A DNA stretch of 64,000 bases from assembly GCA_003254925.1 (NCBI GenBank), contig QANZ01016182.1, forward strand, positions 70,039-134,038. The letters run 5' to 3'. This DNA comes from Chamaecrista fasciculata (taxonomy: Eukaryota; Streptophyta; Magnoliopsida; Fabales; Fabaceae). A program made the position numbers and the translations under genes. Below, piece after piece: positions 47,014 to 58,852 of the stretch. The notes below the pieces were generated by a model, which saw only the letters and a list, made by a program, of their open reading frames with translations, was not told the origin of the DNA and made no database searches. The stretch's first letter is position 1. Every line of letters begins with the position of its first letter.

Positions 47014-48047
47014 GAGTAAACTAACTTTCTGGTCCCTGAATTTTGGACGCGGTGACAAATAGGTCCCTGAATTTTACGCATTGTACTAGTCGGTCCTGAA
47101 AATTTGCAAACGCCTAACTAATTGGTCCTTCCATCATATTTGCGTTACAAAAATGCTGACGTGGCCATAACGGGCGCTGATTTGTCCCGTTATGTGCTGA
47201 CGTGTCCCGTTATAGCCGCGTCAGATCCCGTTATGTTCCAAAAAAAAAATTGTGTCAAGTCAGATAAATAGCCACACATCAGTATTTTTAAAGTGCACTT
47301 TGCGGTCCCTGGCCAAAACACCCATTTTTATTCCATTATTCTCAATTCCCCCTCTTTTTTATCATCTTCATTCATTTTAGTCCCAAATCCTCAAAATAAA
47401 ATTTTAAAGTGCCCCAAAACTCTTCCAAACATTTCAATTTAGTCCTTAAAAATATTAAAAACCCTAATTGTTTAACTTTACAATTTTATTTTGAGGATTT
47501 GGGACTAAAATGAATGAAGATGATAAAAAAGAGGGTGAATTGAGAATAATGGGTCAAGGACCTAATTGTTTAACTTAGACTTTTTTTTAGGGTTTAGGGT
47601 TTTTAATATTTTTAAGGACTAAATTGAAATGTTTGGAAGAGTTTTGGGGCACTTTACAATTTTATTTTGAGGATTTGGGACTAAAATGAATGAAGATGAT
47701 AAAAAAGAGGGAGAATTGAGAATAATGGAATAAAAATGGGTGTTTTGGCCAGGGACCGCAAAGTGCACTTTAAAAATGTTGATGTGTGGCTATTTATCTG
47801 ACGTGACACAATTTTTTTTTTGGAACATAACGGGATCTGACGAGGCCATAACGGGACACGTCAGCACATAACGGGACACATCAGCGTCCGTTATGGCCAC
47901 GTCAGCATTTTTGTAACGCCAATATGACAGAGAGACCAATTAGTTAGGCGTTTTCAAATTTCGGGGACCGGCTAGTACAATGCGTAAAATTCAGGGACCT
48001 ACCTGTCACTGCGTCCAAAATTCAGGGACCGGAAAGTTAGTTTATTC
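47014..48047. mobile_element. Foldback Mutator-like element, 1034 bp
   Basis: Perfect 10-bp direct repeats GTTTGTGTTT lie at 47004-47013 and 48048-48057. The ends GAGTAAACTAACTTTCTGGT and, inverted, GAATAAACTAACTTTCCGGT are followed by arms of about 450 bp. Motifs GGTCC are at 47031, 47062, 47092 and 47124. The arms contain repeats of CATAACGGGACACGTCAGC type. The centre (about 47350-47700) holds a CATTTTAGTCCCAAAT...AAAAACCCT module also found in the elements at 8943 and 16972. Confidence 0.88.
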
Positions 48048-48099
48048 GTTTGTGTTTATTACACTTATTTTTCATGATATAATGTGGATCAGTATAGAG

Positions 48100-48706
48100 C
48101 AGTGTTGTCAGAACCGAACCGGATAAAGACTCGGACAAGCATTCGGTTCACGGTCTGATTGGTTCAATCGGTTGAACTGTCTGGCAGACCGGATGACCCA
48201 ATAAATAATTATTTTTAATATATTAAATATAAATACTCTTAATAATTTTTGTTTGTGGTTTAAGATATGCATTTAATTTATTACTAAATACATTTCTTCA
48301 TCTAAATAATATAATTTTTCTCTCCACTACTAGAGATTATAGATTAAAATTTAAATGCATTTTTTCAAGCAAATGAATAGACTGAATGCATCCTAAACAA
48401 GATCTAATAAGTCATAAATTCATAATAATTAATTAAATTCAACATTTCGACCCTCAAATTTCAAGTTCAACAAAAAATAGAGGAAGATGACCAAATAAGA
48501 GAATATTTAGAGAGCATAAGCAAAAAAAAAAACTAGTTGGACCACCGGTTCGGTCCAGCGGTTGGACCCTGGTTCGCCAGTTTTGTCCGGTTAAAACTGG
48601 TTCAATCCGATCCAACTGACAGTTTGATTTTTTTGGTCGAACCCACTCAGTTTCACATTCGGTTGGCGGTCGGACCGTCCAGTCCGGTCCGATTCTGACA
48701 ACACTG
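48100..48706. mobile_element. hAT-type MITE, CAGTGTTGTCAGAAC ends (607 bp)
   Basis: The ends CAGTGTTGTCAGAACCGAAC and, inverted, CAGTGTTGTCAGAATCGGAC are flanked by perfect 8-bp duplications GTATAGAG (48092-48099, 48707-48714). Sub-terminal regions are rich in ACCGGTT/CGGTTC text; the centre is AT-rich. There is no transposase. Eight-bp target duplications and CAG-type ends point to the hAT superfamily. Confidence 0.9.
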
Positions 48707-48714
48707 GTATAGAG

Positions 48715-49492
48715 CAAGCCAAAATACTTGAAGCCTTTTTTTAAAGAAAAAAAAAACTTTACGGCGGCGGCACAACAACACAACCGTCCGGAGAAAGGAG
48801 AGTGGAGGATTGAAGGATCATTTTATACATTTTGGTCCCATTTTATTTTTTTATTACATTTTGATCCTTATTACTAGGAGAGTGCCTTAACACAAGAGGG
48901 AGATTTTGGGGGATGAAAATCTATATTTCTTTTTTTTTTTTAATGAAAAAAGTTTCAAAATGTGCTTATTACATTTTCATTCACTGACCCAAATAGGTCA
49001 GGGACTATTATATGTGACATGTACATGAGAGTGCTTATTATATGTGACCAATCTTTTTGAAAATGTGCTAAGGCACTATTATTTTGATAGCTCAAAATTG
49101 GTCAGGGACTAACTGAAACTTTTTGAAAACTCGAGGGATCAAAACAGAATTTTGAGCGAATTTGAAAGACCCAAATAGGACTTTGGCCTATTATTTTGAA
49201 ATGTTCTCACTAAAGGCAGTAGTGACATTAAAGTGATAAGCACATTTTGAAAACCATCAATCTTTCTTAACCAATACAAATAGCATGCTGAGTGAGAATG
49301 AACCAATTGCTAGAAGATCTAATTGCACAAAACACACCCCATTTTATTTTAGGGAGTAGAAACTTAGAATAGTCTCTTCACTTCTCATTAGGCTAATTAG
49401 AGTAATATATACAAGGCTCCTATTCTAATTTAGGGAATAAAATAAAATACATAATAAATATGATAAAGCCTATTTACAATTGCTAAAAATAA
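48715..49492. other. 3' flank of the asparaginase gene
   Basis: The 3' UTR of the minus-strand gene probably lies in 49230-49492. Between 48830 and 49200 scattered ATTTTGGTCCCA, GGGACTA and GACCCAAATAGG text suggests another decayed inverted-repeat element without clear borders. Confidence 0.5.
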
Positions 49493-52400
49493 CTAATAAA
49501 AGGTAGAACACACAATAGGGTCACCAACATAGGGTAGCACTGTGAAAACTTCCACATCTTTCATAGCTGGGCTTCTTACTGAGTACTTGAATGTCCATCC
49601 ATGGCAAGCACCGGCATGCACTCCCGTCTTATTAACGGCAACAACGGCTCCCACAAAGTCTGGAAACCTTCTTGCTATTCGTGCTATGGCATCCTGTGCT
49701 GCGAGTTTAGGTTCCATTCCTAGCCTCATACTTTCCACAACTTGATAACTGAAATGGATTTGAAGCACTAATCTCAATATTCATAAAACGAAAATGAACA
49801 AGAAGGTGCATCTATATATAGCTTAGGCATGCAAGAACAACATGGAGAATGAAATTGCCAGAATGATGAAGAAATTCATGTGTCATGATAGTAGTAGCAT
49901 GCTGCTAGAAGAAATTAAGTTTTCAACTAACAACTGACTGAAATTTAGCTTTTGACCAAGCCACATTTCGTGATGAACATTGAAAATTTGTTCGGTGAGA
50001 AATGCGACAAGGCAATGGAAAATTTTGTTTTCACACAGCTGTGAGAATCCAAATAGAAAAGCGTATGTTACAAGTTTGAAAAAAATAATAGCTGATGCGT
50101 AAGAGACATTGGAGGTTTTCAGATAGTTCATCTCCTTTACAACCATAGAAGCTTTGCAAAGCATCCCAAAGGCACGTCTCATAAACACTGCATTTTAAAA
50201 GTAAGAAAAGAAGCAACTTTAAAAGAGTATGTTTTCTACTATAGGTGTCAAAAAGTACTAGAACCAAAAGCCACAACACTCCCAAGCAAAGCATTAAGTC
50301 ATCATGTCACATTATATCTGTATGATCTTTAATTGCTATATTTTTTGGAGCCGGCCAATTTGAACAATCAAAAGATCAGCATCTATACGGGTTCACAATG
50401 TGCAACACTTTCCTTCCTACACCACCTCACATTTAAAAATAAATAAATAACTAACTAAAACAAATTGCTTGATTGCTATAGTTGTCAGCAGGCTAAATTT
50501 TATTAGTGAAAGCTTGCACCAATCAGAATCAAAATCTAAAGCATCTATCAATCATAGTGAAAGAAACTATAAAGTTTGGTGCTACCATGGAAGGAAGCGC
50601 ATCATGATGTCACCATCCCCAGTTGCACAACATGCACCAACATCATTGTCAGCATATGCTGAGGATCCAACAATGGGACCATCACCTACCCTGAAATCAA
50701 AGAATATAATGAAGCAAACTCAAGCAGAAGATTCAAGAGCAAAAATGTCAGTGATTGACGTCTGCTGCATTGACATAGTTTTTAGTAGATATCAGAGTGC
50801 ATGAGGTTTTGAGAATTTAAGAAATTAAGAAAGCAATATTCTGTAGTCCAAAAGGAAATACTATAGTAGTTAAGAAAGAGGAGGGGGGTGGAGAGAAGAA
50901 GGAAAACAACATCAAGAGAATATTGAGTATTAACATGGACGTTTCAGGAAAGGACTAAGATAGTAGCAACTGGCGACTTTGGATTAGTAAAATGAGGGTT
51001 TGAATGATAAATGATAAATAAGAAGAGTAGATTAGTAAATCTAAGTTGAACATAACAGTTAAAGGATCTACCTCATGGGATAACCAATACATAAAATATC
51101 AAGATATATCTATACTTCTGCATTGCCCGCACTAGTGAAGCAGAAGTTTAAATTTCACAATTTCCCCACAAACTACAATTTTGCTTCACGGAAATCTCTT
51201 AAGTGCAACATGTACAAAGACAAGCATAGAAGAGATGATACAAATATTTATATCCTCATGTCATAACAAGAGAAAAGATACAGAATTTTGCAACTGGCTT
51301 GCAAAAAAGGGGAAAACCAAGCTCAGAAGGACTCAAATTGGAAACCCTACAGTACAGAGATTCATAGAATCATATTCCATTTACATATTTTTTATGATAT
51401 GAGCACCAACTTGATACCTGCCAGGAATCTTGAAAGTTGCCCCATTGGTTGATGTACCAACAGCAATGTGTCCCATCTATGCCACAAAACTAAGAAGATC
51501 ACTTGCATTGACATTATCTAGCATACAATAGTTTAAAAACATTGTGATAATCTTACCTTATCGATGACAGCCATTGATATAGTATCATGGCTATGAATAC
51601 CAACGTGAGGCAAAGATGAATTAACATTTTGCACATTCTGAGCAGTATAGGAGCATATATCGTCACGATGTTCCAAAGAGTTTATTGGATGATAAGGACC
51701 ACACTCATTTATAGGTAAAACATTTTTTCTAAAATTTGGTTGACATTTACTATCTTTCCATTTGGCCCACTTATTTATAGATTCATCTGAACTAAGGTCT
51801 GTGGGTCCTGGAAGTCCCATTGAAATGGCAAATTCTGAGGCCTTCTCTCCAACAAGCAAAGTGTGTTCAGTATGTTGCATCACTAATCTAGCAGCCTTGA
51901 TCCCATCCTTCACATATCGCATGGCAGCAACAGCTCCTACTTCCATAGTGGACTATGCATGTCCTTAGAAAAACACAGGACCAAAAATCATGCTAATGCA
52001 TGTGATGAAAAATGCATAAACAAGGAAACAACAGCAGAAGTGAATGGCAAATTGGCGATAGACAGTTACGGCATCCATAATTAAAGCATCAATTGTAGTT
52101 TCACCATTCTCATCTGGACTTCCACCAGGACCAACTGTGTGAAAGATAAGACATAAAGCATACATTAGCCTGCTTAGCAGAAAACTAACAACCCAAAAGG
52201 ACCAAATATTGAGACTTTAGAGAACGAAAACAGCATCAAAAATCTACTTGATCTTTCCTTATAAGAGTAAATCTAGAGAATAGTTTTTACAGACTTCATG
52301 CCAATTCTCTTCTTCCTCTCCTACCAAGGAAAACTTTATATTATGTCATTTTTTTCATCCAAGTTGTGTGCAGTTCATTCTATTCTCTAGAATTGCATGA

Positions 52401-53529
52401 ATGATGACAAATTCAACTAAACAGTGCCTTTTGTTAAAATCTTAAAAAGCCCACTATGAAATCTGTCACATTTGATGTTTCATAGTCATGTGCAAAAGCA
52501 CATCATTCCAACAAACTATTGGTTATTGAATCTCATATCAATGAGCACAAAATGGATAAACAAATACGGACTTGTCCTTAACAGATTCGTACACGACACC
52601 TAGCACTACTATTATCACAATCAAACGCCAATTGATAATGTATAAAGTAAAGCCATTTATCATATACTCAAAAGCATAATATCCGAATTTACCAATAAAT
52701 AAATAAATATTAGAGTAAATTAATTATTTAGTTCTTAAAAGATGATAAATACCTCAATTTAATCCCCAAAAGATGAACTTACCATCAATTTGGTCCATTT
52801 CTAAAACTTAACTCAAATTTAACAATAAATATATGATTTTTAACCTCAACCGTTTACTTTAAGTTTAACAAAATTGAAAGCTAAATTGGTTGTTGTAATT
52901 ATATCTTACAGTGACTAAATCACATAATTTTATCGTATAGGGACTAAATTGAGAATATGTCATCTCTCATGGTTATAATCATTAATTTATTCTGAATATT
53001 AAGTTGCTACCTGTTCCATCACACCTAAGTTCCTCACAAGCCGAGCAACCATCAACGACGGCATTCAGAGCCGTAGATCCACCATCCACCGATCTCCAAG
53101 CAGCTCGTACAGCATCAAGAAACGGCCACGTGCTCACAACCAATGGATACTTCTCCGATTCCGAAACTCCATGCCCTAAAACCTATAAAGAAAAAGGGTG
53201 AAAACAAACAAACAAACAAGCTCGATCATCGATCGAAGAAATTTTCACAGAGAAAGTAGAGAGAACACAATTCACTACAAAATAAGAAGAACTACGATTA
53301 AGTATTAAAAGCTAATTTGGGTGTTGCGGAATCCCCAATTTGATTCGTCTACAACTTTAAAATTTTCTCAGCTACCAAACAGGAGACGGAGAAAAAGAGA
53401 AAGAGAGAGAGAAGAGATTTTTAAAAAAACCTTGAATTGCAGAAAGAATAGTAATGAGAGAAGAAAGAGAGGCTTCGAGTGTGGACTGCTTCTTCTGGAT
53501 TGTTCTAACGAGAGCATGTAGGAAGCCAT
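49493..53529 (-). CDS. Probable isoaspartyl peptidase/L-asparaginase (glycosylasparaginase-like Ntn hydrolase)
   Basis: Seven exons right to left: 53431-53529, 53011-53182, 52070-52134, 51557-51952, 51418-51476, 50586-50690, 49493-49748. Every junction has GT/AG and the phases close, giving 383 aa. Residues 1 to about 33 hold a hydrophobic signal or anchor ([11 protein letters not shown]). The body matches plant glycosylasparaginase-type L-asparaginase 3: [29 protein letters not shown], and [10 protein letters not shown], where T236 would be the N-terminal nucleophile of the beta chain after self-cleavage. Then come [40 protein letters not shown] and [14 protein letters not shown]. The family cleaves asparagine, isoaspartyl peptides or GlcNAc-Asn. 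The tail after VLP is a short extension ([12 protein letters not shown]). Intron 2 carries a MITE-like repeat. Confidence 0.94.
52715..52990. repeat. Inverted-repeat element in asparaginase intron 2
   Basis: Left motifs AGTTC, AATCC and GGTCC at 52730, 52761 and 52792 face GACTAAATCAC and GGGACTAAATTGAG on the right. The outer text TAGAGTAAATTAATTA and TCATTAATTTATTCTGAATA is roughly inverted. Borders are approximate. Confidence 0.5.
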
Positions 53530-54060
53530 TAAACAAAAAGCTCGAGCTTCACTCTAGTCAAAGCCTCACTTGTTGCATCAAACCAAGAGTGGATTTTTAT
53601 TTCTAAATTTATCTTAAAATTATAGTTTAATTCTTAAACATAAATATATATTTGGATTTTTATTTTTATAGATATTAGCTCTTTAATTCTTAAAATGTTT
53701 ATGAACTAAAAATTATATTTTTGTTATAAATAATATTATTTGTGAATATCACAATCGACTTTTGATATTCTCCATGTATAGAAGTTTGAAATTTTCTCCG
53801 TAATTGTGTTTCATGTGTACTTCAATATGAGTTTATCCATTTATTATGTACATTAAATTGATACATCTCCCTTATAGATCATTCAGCCTATAAATAGAGG
53901 CTTTAGGTGTTGACGTAAAATTAATAATATAAGTTGAATGATAAGAACTATCTCCCCTCCTACTTTTCTTTCTAGTTTAAGTATTCATATTTCATCTATA
54001 AATATTTTGTTAGATATTAATTTAATATTGCATACTTAGATATTAGTATAATATGAAATA
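53530..54060. other. Upstream region of the asparaginase gene
   Basis: Promoter and leader of the minus-strand gene are expected here. No core element is clear enough to annotate; the rest is AT-rich. Confidence 0.45.
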
Positions 54061-54071
54061 TAATTTTTTTT

Positions 54072-54450
54072 GGCTAAAGTGCGTTTTTGGTCCCATTACT
54101 TTGGCAAATGTCTCAATTTGGTCTCATAACTTTTTTTGCTGAAATTTTGGTCCCATAACTTCTGAAAATGTTCCACCGTTGGTCCCAAGTTGATTTCCAT
54201 CTATTTTCTGTCATTAAAGATGATCTAATGTACTGAGTTGAATGATGACGTGACAAATACAGGTAAAGTGGATTTAACGACATATAATAGATAGAAATCA
54301 ACTTGAGACAAATGGTGAGACATTTTCAAAAGTTATGGGACCAAATTGAGATATTTTCCAAAGTTATGGGACTAAAATTACAAAAAAAAAAGTTATGGAA
54401 ACAAATTGAGACCTTTGCCAAAGTTATGGGACCAAAAATACACTTTAGCC
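54072..54450. mobile_element. MITE with GGCTAAAGTGCGTTTTTGGTCC end
   Basis: The right end inverts to GGCTAAAGTGTATTTTTGGT (17 of 19 with the left). Motifs GGTCC/GGTCT lie at 54089, 54120, 54149 and 54181. Flanks TAATTTTTTT and TAAGTTTTTT are similar but not a clean 9-bp duplication. Confidence 0.75.
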
Positions 54451-54459
54451 TAAGTTTTT

Positions 54460-54969
54460 TAAAAATTACTTTTAACTGAGTTTACAGATATCTCCATACA
54501 AAGAGAATCTAACACTAAAGAAAAGTGAGATGTATATTATATTTTTGTCCCGAGTGTTAATTGATTTGTAGAGATTTTAATTAAGCATGGTAACTATACA
54601 AAGCAAAAGCAAAGATTTATAATATATATTTATGCATTTACTTATATGATCCAAGATTGAGATCCTTATGTTGCACTTTCACAATGTAAAAAAGAAATGA
54701 AATTTAATTTCCCAGGCAAAATGTAAGGAATATTCAAGATTTTATTTTTTAGAAAAAGTCATCATCCAAAATTTTGATATAAAAATTCATGAAATTAAAT
54801 TCAATTTAATTTTACATATGTGATGCATATGTTTGTGGATATTTTAGATTTGCAAAAAGAAAAAAAAGAACAAAGGAAAAAGAAAAAAAAAATGAAAAGG
54901 CCAGCCTCTCAGATTTTTTTTTTTTTTTGTGTATATAAAGAAAGCANCCCTAACCACAGGGTACCAAAT
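54460..54969. other. Intergenic, nothing recognised
   Basis: AT-rich with A and T runs and an ambiguous base at 54947. The open frame at 54820-55182 spans that base and a repeat and is not a gene. Confidence 0.5.
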
Positions 54970-54989
54970 TGCAATTTCCCCAACAAAAA

Positions 54990-55314
54990 ATTAAAGCTGG
55001 AATGTTTTATTTATCCAACCATATGCCATGTGGTCAATTCAAAAAAAAAAATTGACACGTCAGCATTTTCTGTCCACATAATTAACGGAGTGACCTATGA
55101 AGCATGGACACTTCATTTTGAAGGCGTGTCGCCGTGTCGGACATGTGTCAGTGTCCGACACCCGTACGACACATATTCATAAATTTTAGAATATAAAATT
55201 AATTTTTGTGACTTTAACATGAAAAATAATAAAAAAATAAAAATGCATATAACATATATTATGAATAAATATTATAATTTTTAAATTTTTCATTAAAGTT
55301 TATGAATATTTAAA
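54990..55314 (+). repeat. Outer repeat copy A carrying a truncated TA-flanked MITE
   Basis: Text from AAAAAATTAAAGCTGGAATG to ATTAACGGAGTGACC (54990-55095) recurs at 62050-62165. In both copies the next feature is the TGAAGCATGG element at the same base, so the composite was copied after the MITE inserted. Here the MITE stops at 55314, where a TCATCTCCCTACCATATAAT sequence begins. Confidence 0.78.
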
Positions 55315-55315
55315 T

Positions 55316-55900
55316 CATCTCCCTACCATATAATAAACTAGGGGCTTGGCATGCTAGGCATGTAACGTTTGAATTGATTTAAAGGTGAAGGTTATATTAA
55401 ATTTTTATAAATAAAAAGTAAGTTTGGGACCAATTTAAAAAATTATAAAAATATATAAGACTCATCTAAAATAAATAAAATATTTAGGACCAATTTGAAA
55501 TTACCTCATAGGGGGAAAGTGAGTGGGGAGAGAAAGTGGTGGCATTTTTTAATGTTTAATTGTTTTTTGCATTTTTTAATTCATTTATTTTTTAAAGAAG
55601 TGAGAGAGTGAGAGGGGAGAGAGAGTGGTGGTATTTTTAATTATTTTTTGTATTATTTAATTCATTAATTTTGACCAACCAATNTTTTGATCAACCAATC
55701 AAACGTTTGAATTGATTTAAAGTTGAAGATTATATTAAATTTTTATATTGATAAAAGAGTAAGTTTGAGACCAATTTGAGAAATTATAGAATATTTAGGA
55801 CCAATTAGAAATTACCTCATATGGGGAGAGAGAGTGGTGGCAATTTTAATTTTTAATTGTTTTTTACATTTNACTCTTCAATAAATAAAACAATATTTAT
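55316..55900 (+). mobile_element. Possible Helitron 5' end with an internal tandem duplication
   Basis: The start TCATCTCCCTACCATATAAT interrupts the MITE of copy A and resembles the 5' end at 34529 (TCTCTAAGATATAATAAGG). Inside, a block of GTTTGAATTGATTTAAAG...GGACCAATT...GAGAGTGGTGGCA occurs at about 55367 and again at about 55709. No 3' hairpin with CTRR was found. Ambiguous bases at 55684 and 55872 make the length unreliable. Confidence 0.4.
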
Positions 55901-56241
55901 ATATATTGCAAATTAATGCTTTATAGTTTATATGATAGATCAAGTTTATTATTGATTATTTGTTGCTCAAATGATATATACTGTTTTAATTTAATTAGTA
56001 CAAAGAAATTAAATAATTATTTATCTACTCACATAAAATTCAGAGTAAACTAACAATTTTGTCGTCTCTAAAATATCACCACGTTGACAACTCAGTCCAT
56101 AAAAGATTGGTCGCTCAAAATAGCATCAATTAAACTTCATGAGATAGATGGTCAAATACTTAAATTGGTCTTAATAATATTGGATGAATTCTATTTTGAT
56201 CTTAAAATTATTCTTGTTTCTTTCACCGTTGGCCCATATAA

Positions 56242-56571
56242 TTCTATTTAATTTATATCATTGTCTTTGGTATCAACAGTTGATAACGAGTTCTCTCTCA
56301 TTCGTGTCTTAATAAGTACGTTGACATAGAAGAAAAAAAAAATTTCTTAGTCACAAACCGGAGAAGGAATTTTTGTTTATCTCTGTCAACTCACTCAATT
56401 AAATATGATTCTATTTGATTTATATCATTGTCTTTAGCTTGAACAGTTGATAACGAGTTCTCTCTCATACGCGTCTTAATAAGTACGTTGACATAGAAAG
56501 AAAAAAAAAATTTCTTAGTCACAAACTAGAGAAGAAATTTTTGTTTATCTCTGTCAACTCACTCATTATAA
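56242..56571 (+). repeat. Tandem duplication, period about 167 bp
   Basis: Two copies starting TTCTATTTAATTTATATCAT (56242) and TTCTATTTGATTTATATCAT (56409), both containing ACAGTTGATAACGAGTTCTC and ATCTCTGTCAACTCACTCA. No coding sense was seen. Confidence 0.85.
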
Positions 56572-57135
56572 TACGTATGTGTAAACACCGTATTTTGCCC
56601 GGCCAAAACAATCTAAATCTGAATATTATGCTTAAGTTACTATCTTTATTAAAAAAATAATGAAAAAAAATGGAAATAAAAAAATAGAAAAAAAGAAATG
56701 AAATATAAAAAAAACAATATAAAAAAAAATCTCACTTCTCTCGTGAAGTCTGCAAGCCCATGATTCTAATCTCCAAACACTCTCAAAAAAATAAAGCCTC
56801 AACCCAATACCTATTAATTTTCACTAAAAAAATTTCAGAAAAGGTATAATGGGTAATTTGAGAATAGATATTCAAGGAAGGGCATTTTTGAAAAGAGGGA
56901 AAATATCAAAAGGCTTTTTTGTAATTTACACACAAGAAACCCTAATCTTCTCTCACACATGACATGAGCAGTGCCTCCTCATCCATCACGCCATTTTCAC
57001 CAATTTGGTCCTTGTCCTCTCTCCCTCATCATCAAGCTTACTATGCCATTCCTAAAATAAGAACACATGATGGACTAAAGGATAAATGAAGTCTCATGTT
57101 TTTATCTAATGAAAAGTTTGGATGATGGAGGGACA
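56572..57135. other. Possible LTR-like fragment and AT-rich filler
   Basis: The text TGTAAACACCGTATTTTGCC at 56579 resembles the start of a plant LTR, but no end or partner could be placed. No gene is supported. Confidence 0.3.
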
Positions 57136-57139
57136 CATG

Positions 57140-57340
57140 ATGTTTTCCTTCTGAAAATGGATCTTCTGCTGTATAATTGTGGTGTTGTCCATGCTATCTG
57201 TGTTAATTTCAGCTTTCAAAAATTTATGTGTTTTGGGTTGAAACAATATGAGCCATTAGATGAAAAATTAACCATGTAGATTTGATGAACAGCATGGCAG
57301 CACCACAATTTTATAGCAGAGGATCCATCCCCCTTTTCTT
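57140..57340. repeat. GGATCC-type hairpin element
   Basis: Left ATGGATCTTCTGCTGTATAA...TTGTGGTGTTGTCCATGC faces right GCATGGCAGCACCACAATTT...GCAGAGGATCCATCC, arms of about 55 bp with mismatches around an AT-rich loop. The sequence is related to 42674-42797. It could give a precursor-like RNA hairpin. Confidence 0.6.
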
Positions 57341-58075
57341 TTAGAGTTTGAGACTTAATTTTCTTCCATATATATGTACAGGTCGAGAGTAAGTGGGAGG
57401 AGAACAAAAAAAATCAGAAGAGGGAGGAAGAGAAAATGTAGAAGCTGGAGAGAGAAAGAAAAACTAGAGAGAGAAACGATAATTGTCAAATAAAATGATT
57501 TCTTGAACATTTTGAGTGCGACAGTATGAAAAAGAAATTATTTATGTCAAGTGTCTAGCTCTTAAAGATGACAGTAAAATTCAGACAGAAATTATATTTT
57601 AGACCAATGGTGGATCAAATTAAATAAAAATGTTTTAGAACCAAAATGAAACAAAACGTAATTTTATGATTAAAATGAAATTCATCCTATAATATAAGGA
57701 TTAATGTGAATATTTGATCTGAGAGAGAACGGTAGTTAATGGCCGGGCTACAATTTGTCACTCAGGTTTAAATTTCAAACATAAACAGCATATCTACAAA
57801 ATTTGACATAATTCAACGATATTTTTTATGCCAGAAAAAAAATTATTGAATTATATGAACACATAGCCGCATATATAACAAACGGACCACAATGTAAAGA
57901 TTCTAGGCCGAAAAGTGATAAATCAACGGGCCCAAATTTTCAACTAATTACACTTTAACGATCAATCGACTCCAAGTAGCCCAAAATTTAATGACAACAA
58001 TTTAACAAAGTAAAACCCAAAAATTTCTTTCAACTTCAAGAGTTCCACAACAGTAAAGTTTTAACTTTAGGAGAT
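57341..58075. other. Intergenic, nothing recognised
   Basis: Purine-rich AGAGAGAGAAA runs at about 57400-57480, then AT-rich sequence. No gene is supported. Confidence 0.45.
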
Positions 58076-58079
58076 TTTC

Positions 58080-58345
58080 TGTATAAATCATATGCAAAGA
58101 CAAGATTCTTTTCACACTATTTTTCAATATAACAACAACTAATCCAATTTAACATGTAAGGTAAGATATCGTGCAAATCTTGAAAATTTATAGGTTTGGC
58201 AAAATAAAATAAGGTATCTAAAATATTTGCTTGTATATATATATTTATAAGGAATTGCTTGGAAGCATTTGCTATAATAAGCAAGAGCAACAACAATTAC
58301 AATTTACAACAACAACATGAAGAGAAGATTATAAGAGTGGGAGAG
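58080..58345 (+). pseudogene. 5' remnant of a Cys-rich secreted peptide gene (promoter and leader only)
   Basis: The leader-like text GAAGCATTTGCTATAATAAG...CAACAACAACATG matches the 5' UTR of the gene at 63659 (GAAGCATTTGTAATAAGC). The upstream block 58085-58240 (AAATCATATGCAAAGACAAG, GGTATCTAAAAT) also occurs inside the intron of the gene at 60199. After the ATG only five codons follow before a stop, and no signal peptide or Cys exon is found. Confidence 0.5.
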
Positions 58346-58852
58346 GAAGAGGATTTAAAAACACAATTTGAATACTCTATAATACTTTAGGGGTGTAGTA
58401 CTAAGAGAGATAGAAACAAGGTAGAGAGAAAAAGTGTTAGTAGAACTCACTTTCTCTCTCTATTCATTCCTTTATCCCTTAACACTATACTTATAGTGCA
58501 CTATAGAATATTTAAATTAAAGTTGTTTCTAATGATCGAGAGTTCGAAGAGGGCATAGATCCCACTTGCTTTTTTCTAAAGTGCAATCACACAAGAGATG
58601 AAAAAGAGGTTCTTCTTTATCTTTACAAATAGGACGTTATAAATCAGGTTTTGGCCCGGGGGTTTTACCTTGTTTACTTGGTTTATTCTCTTAATTTTAT
58701 AAGTTTTAAAAATTTCACTTTAGACTGCTCGTATTACAATCAAACGAGTGAAAGTAGTCATATTCATCTCGTTTCAAAACTGATTACAATGAGTTGTCAA
58801 ACCTTTTTTATACTTGATTGAGATAGTTAGTAAATAAAGTTAAATAAAAAAC

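Noticed and set aside
50060-50187. Extra exon in the asparaginase gene ([16 protein letters not shown] frame after a TGCAG)
   Set aside because: Exon 50586-50690 joins directly to 49748 in phase and gives the expected LPCYQVVES text; the extra block matches nothing in the family.
53004-53201. 65-codon plus-strand frame
   Set aside because: It is the antisense shadow of asparaginase exon 2.
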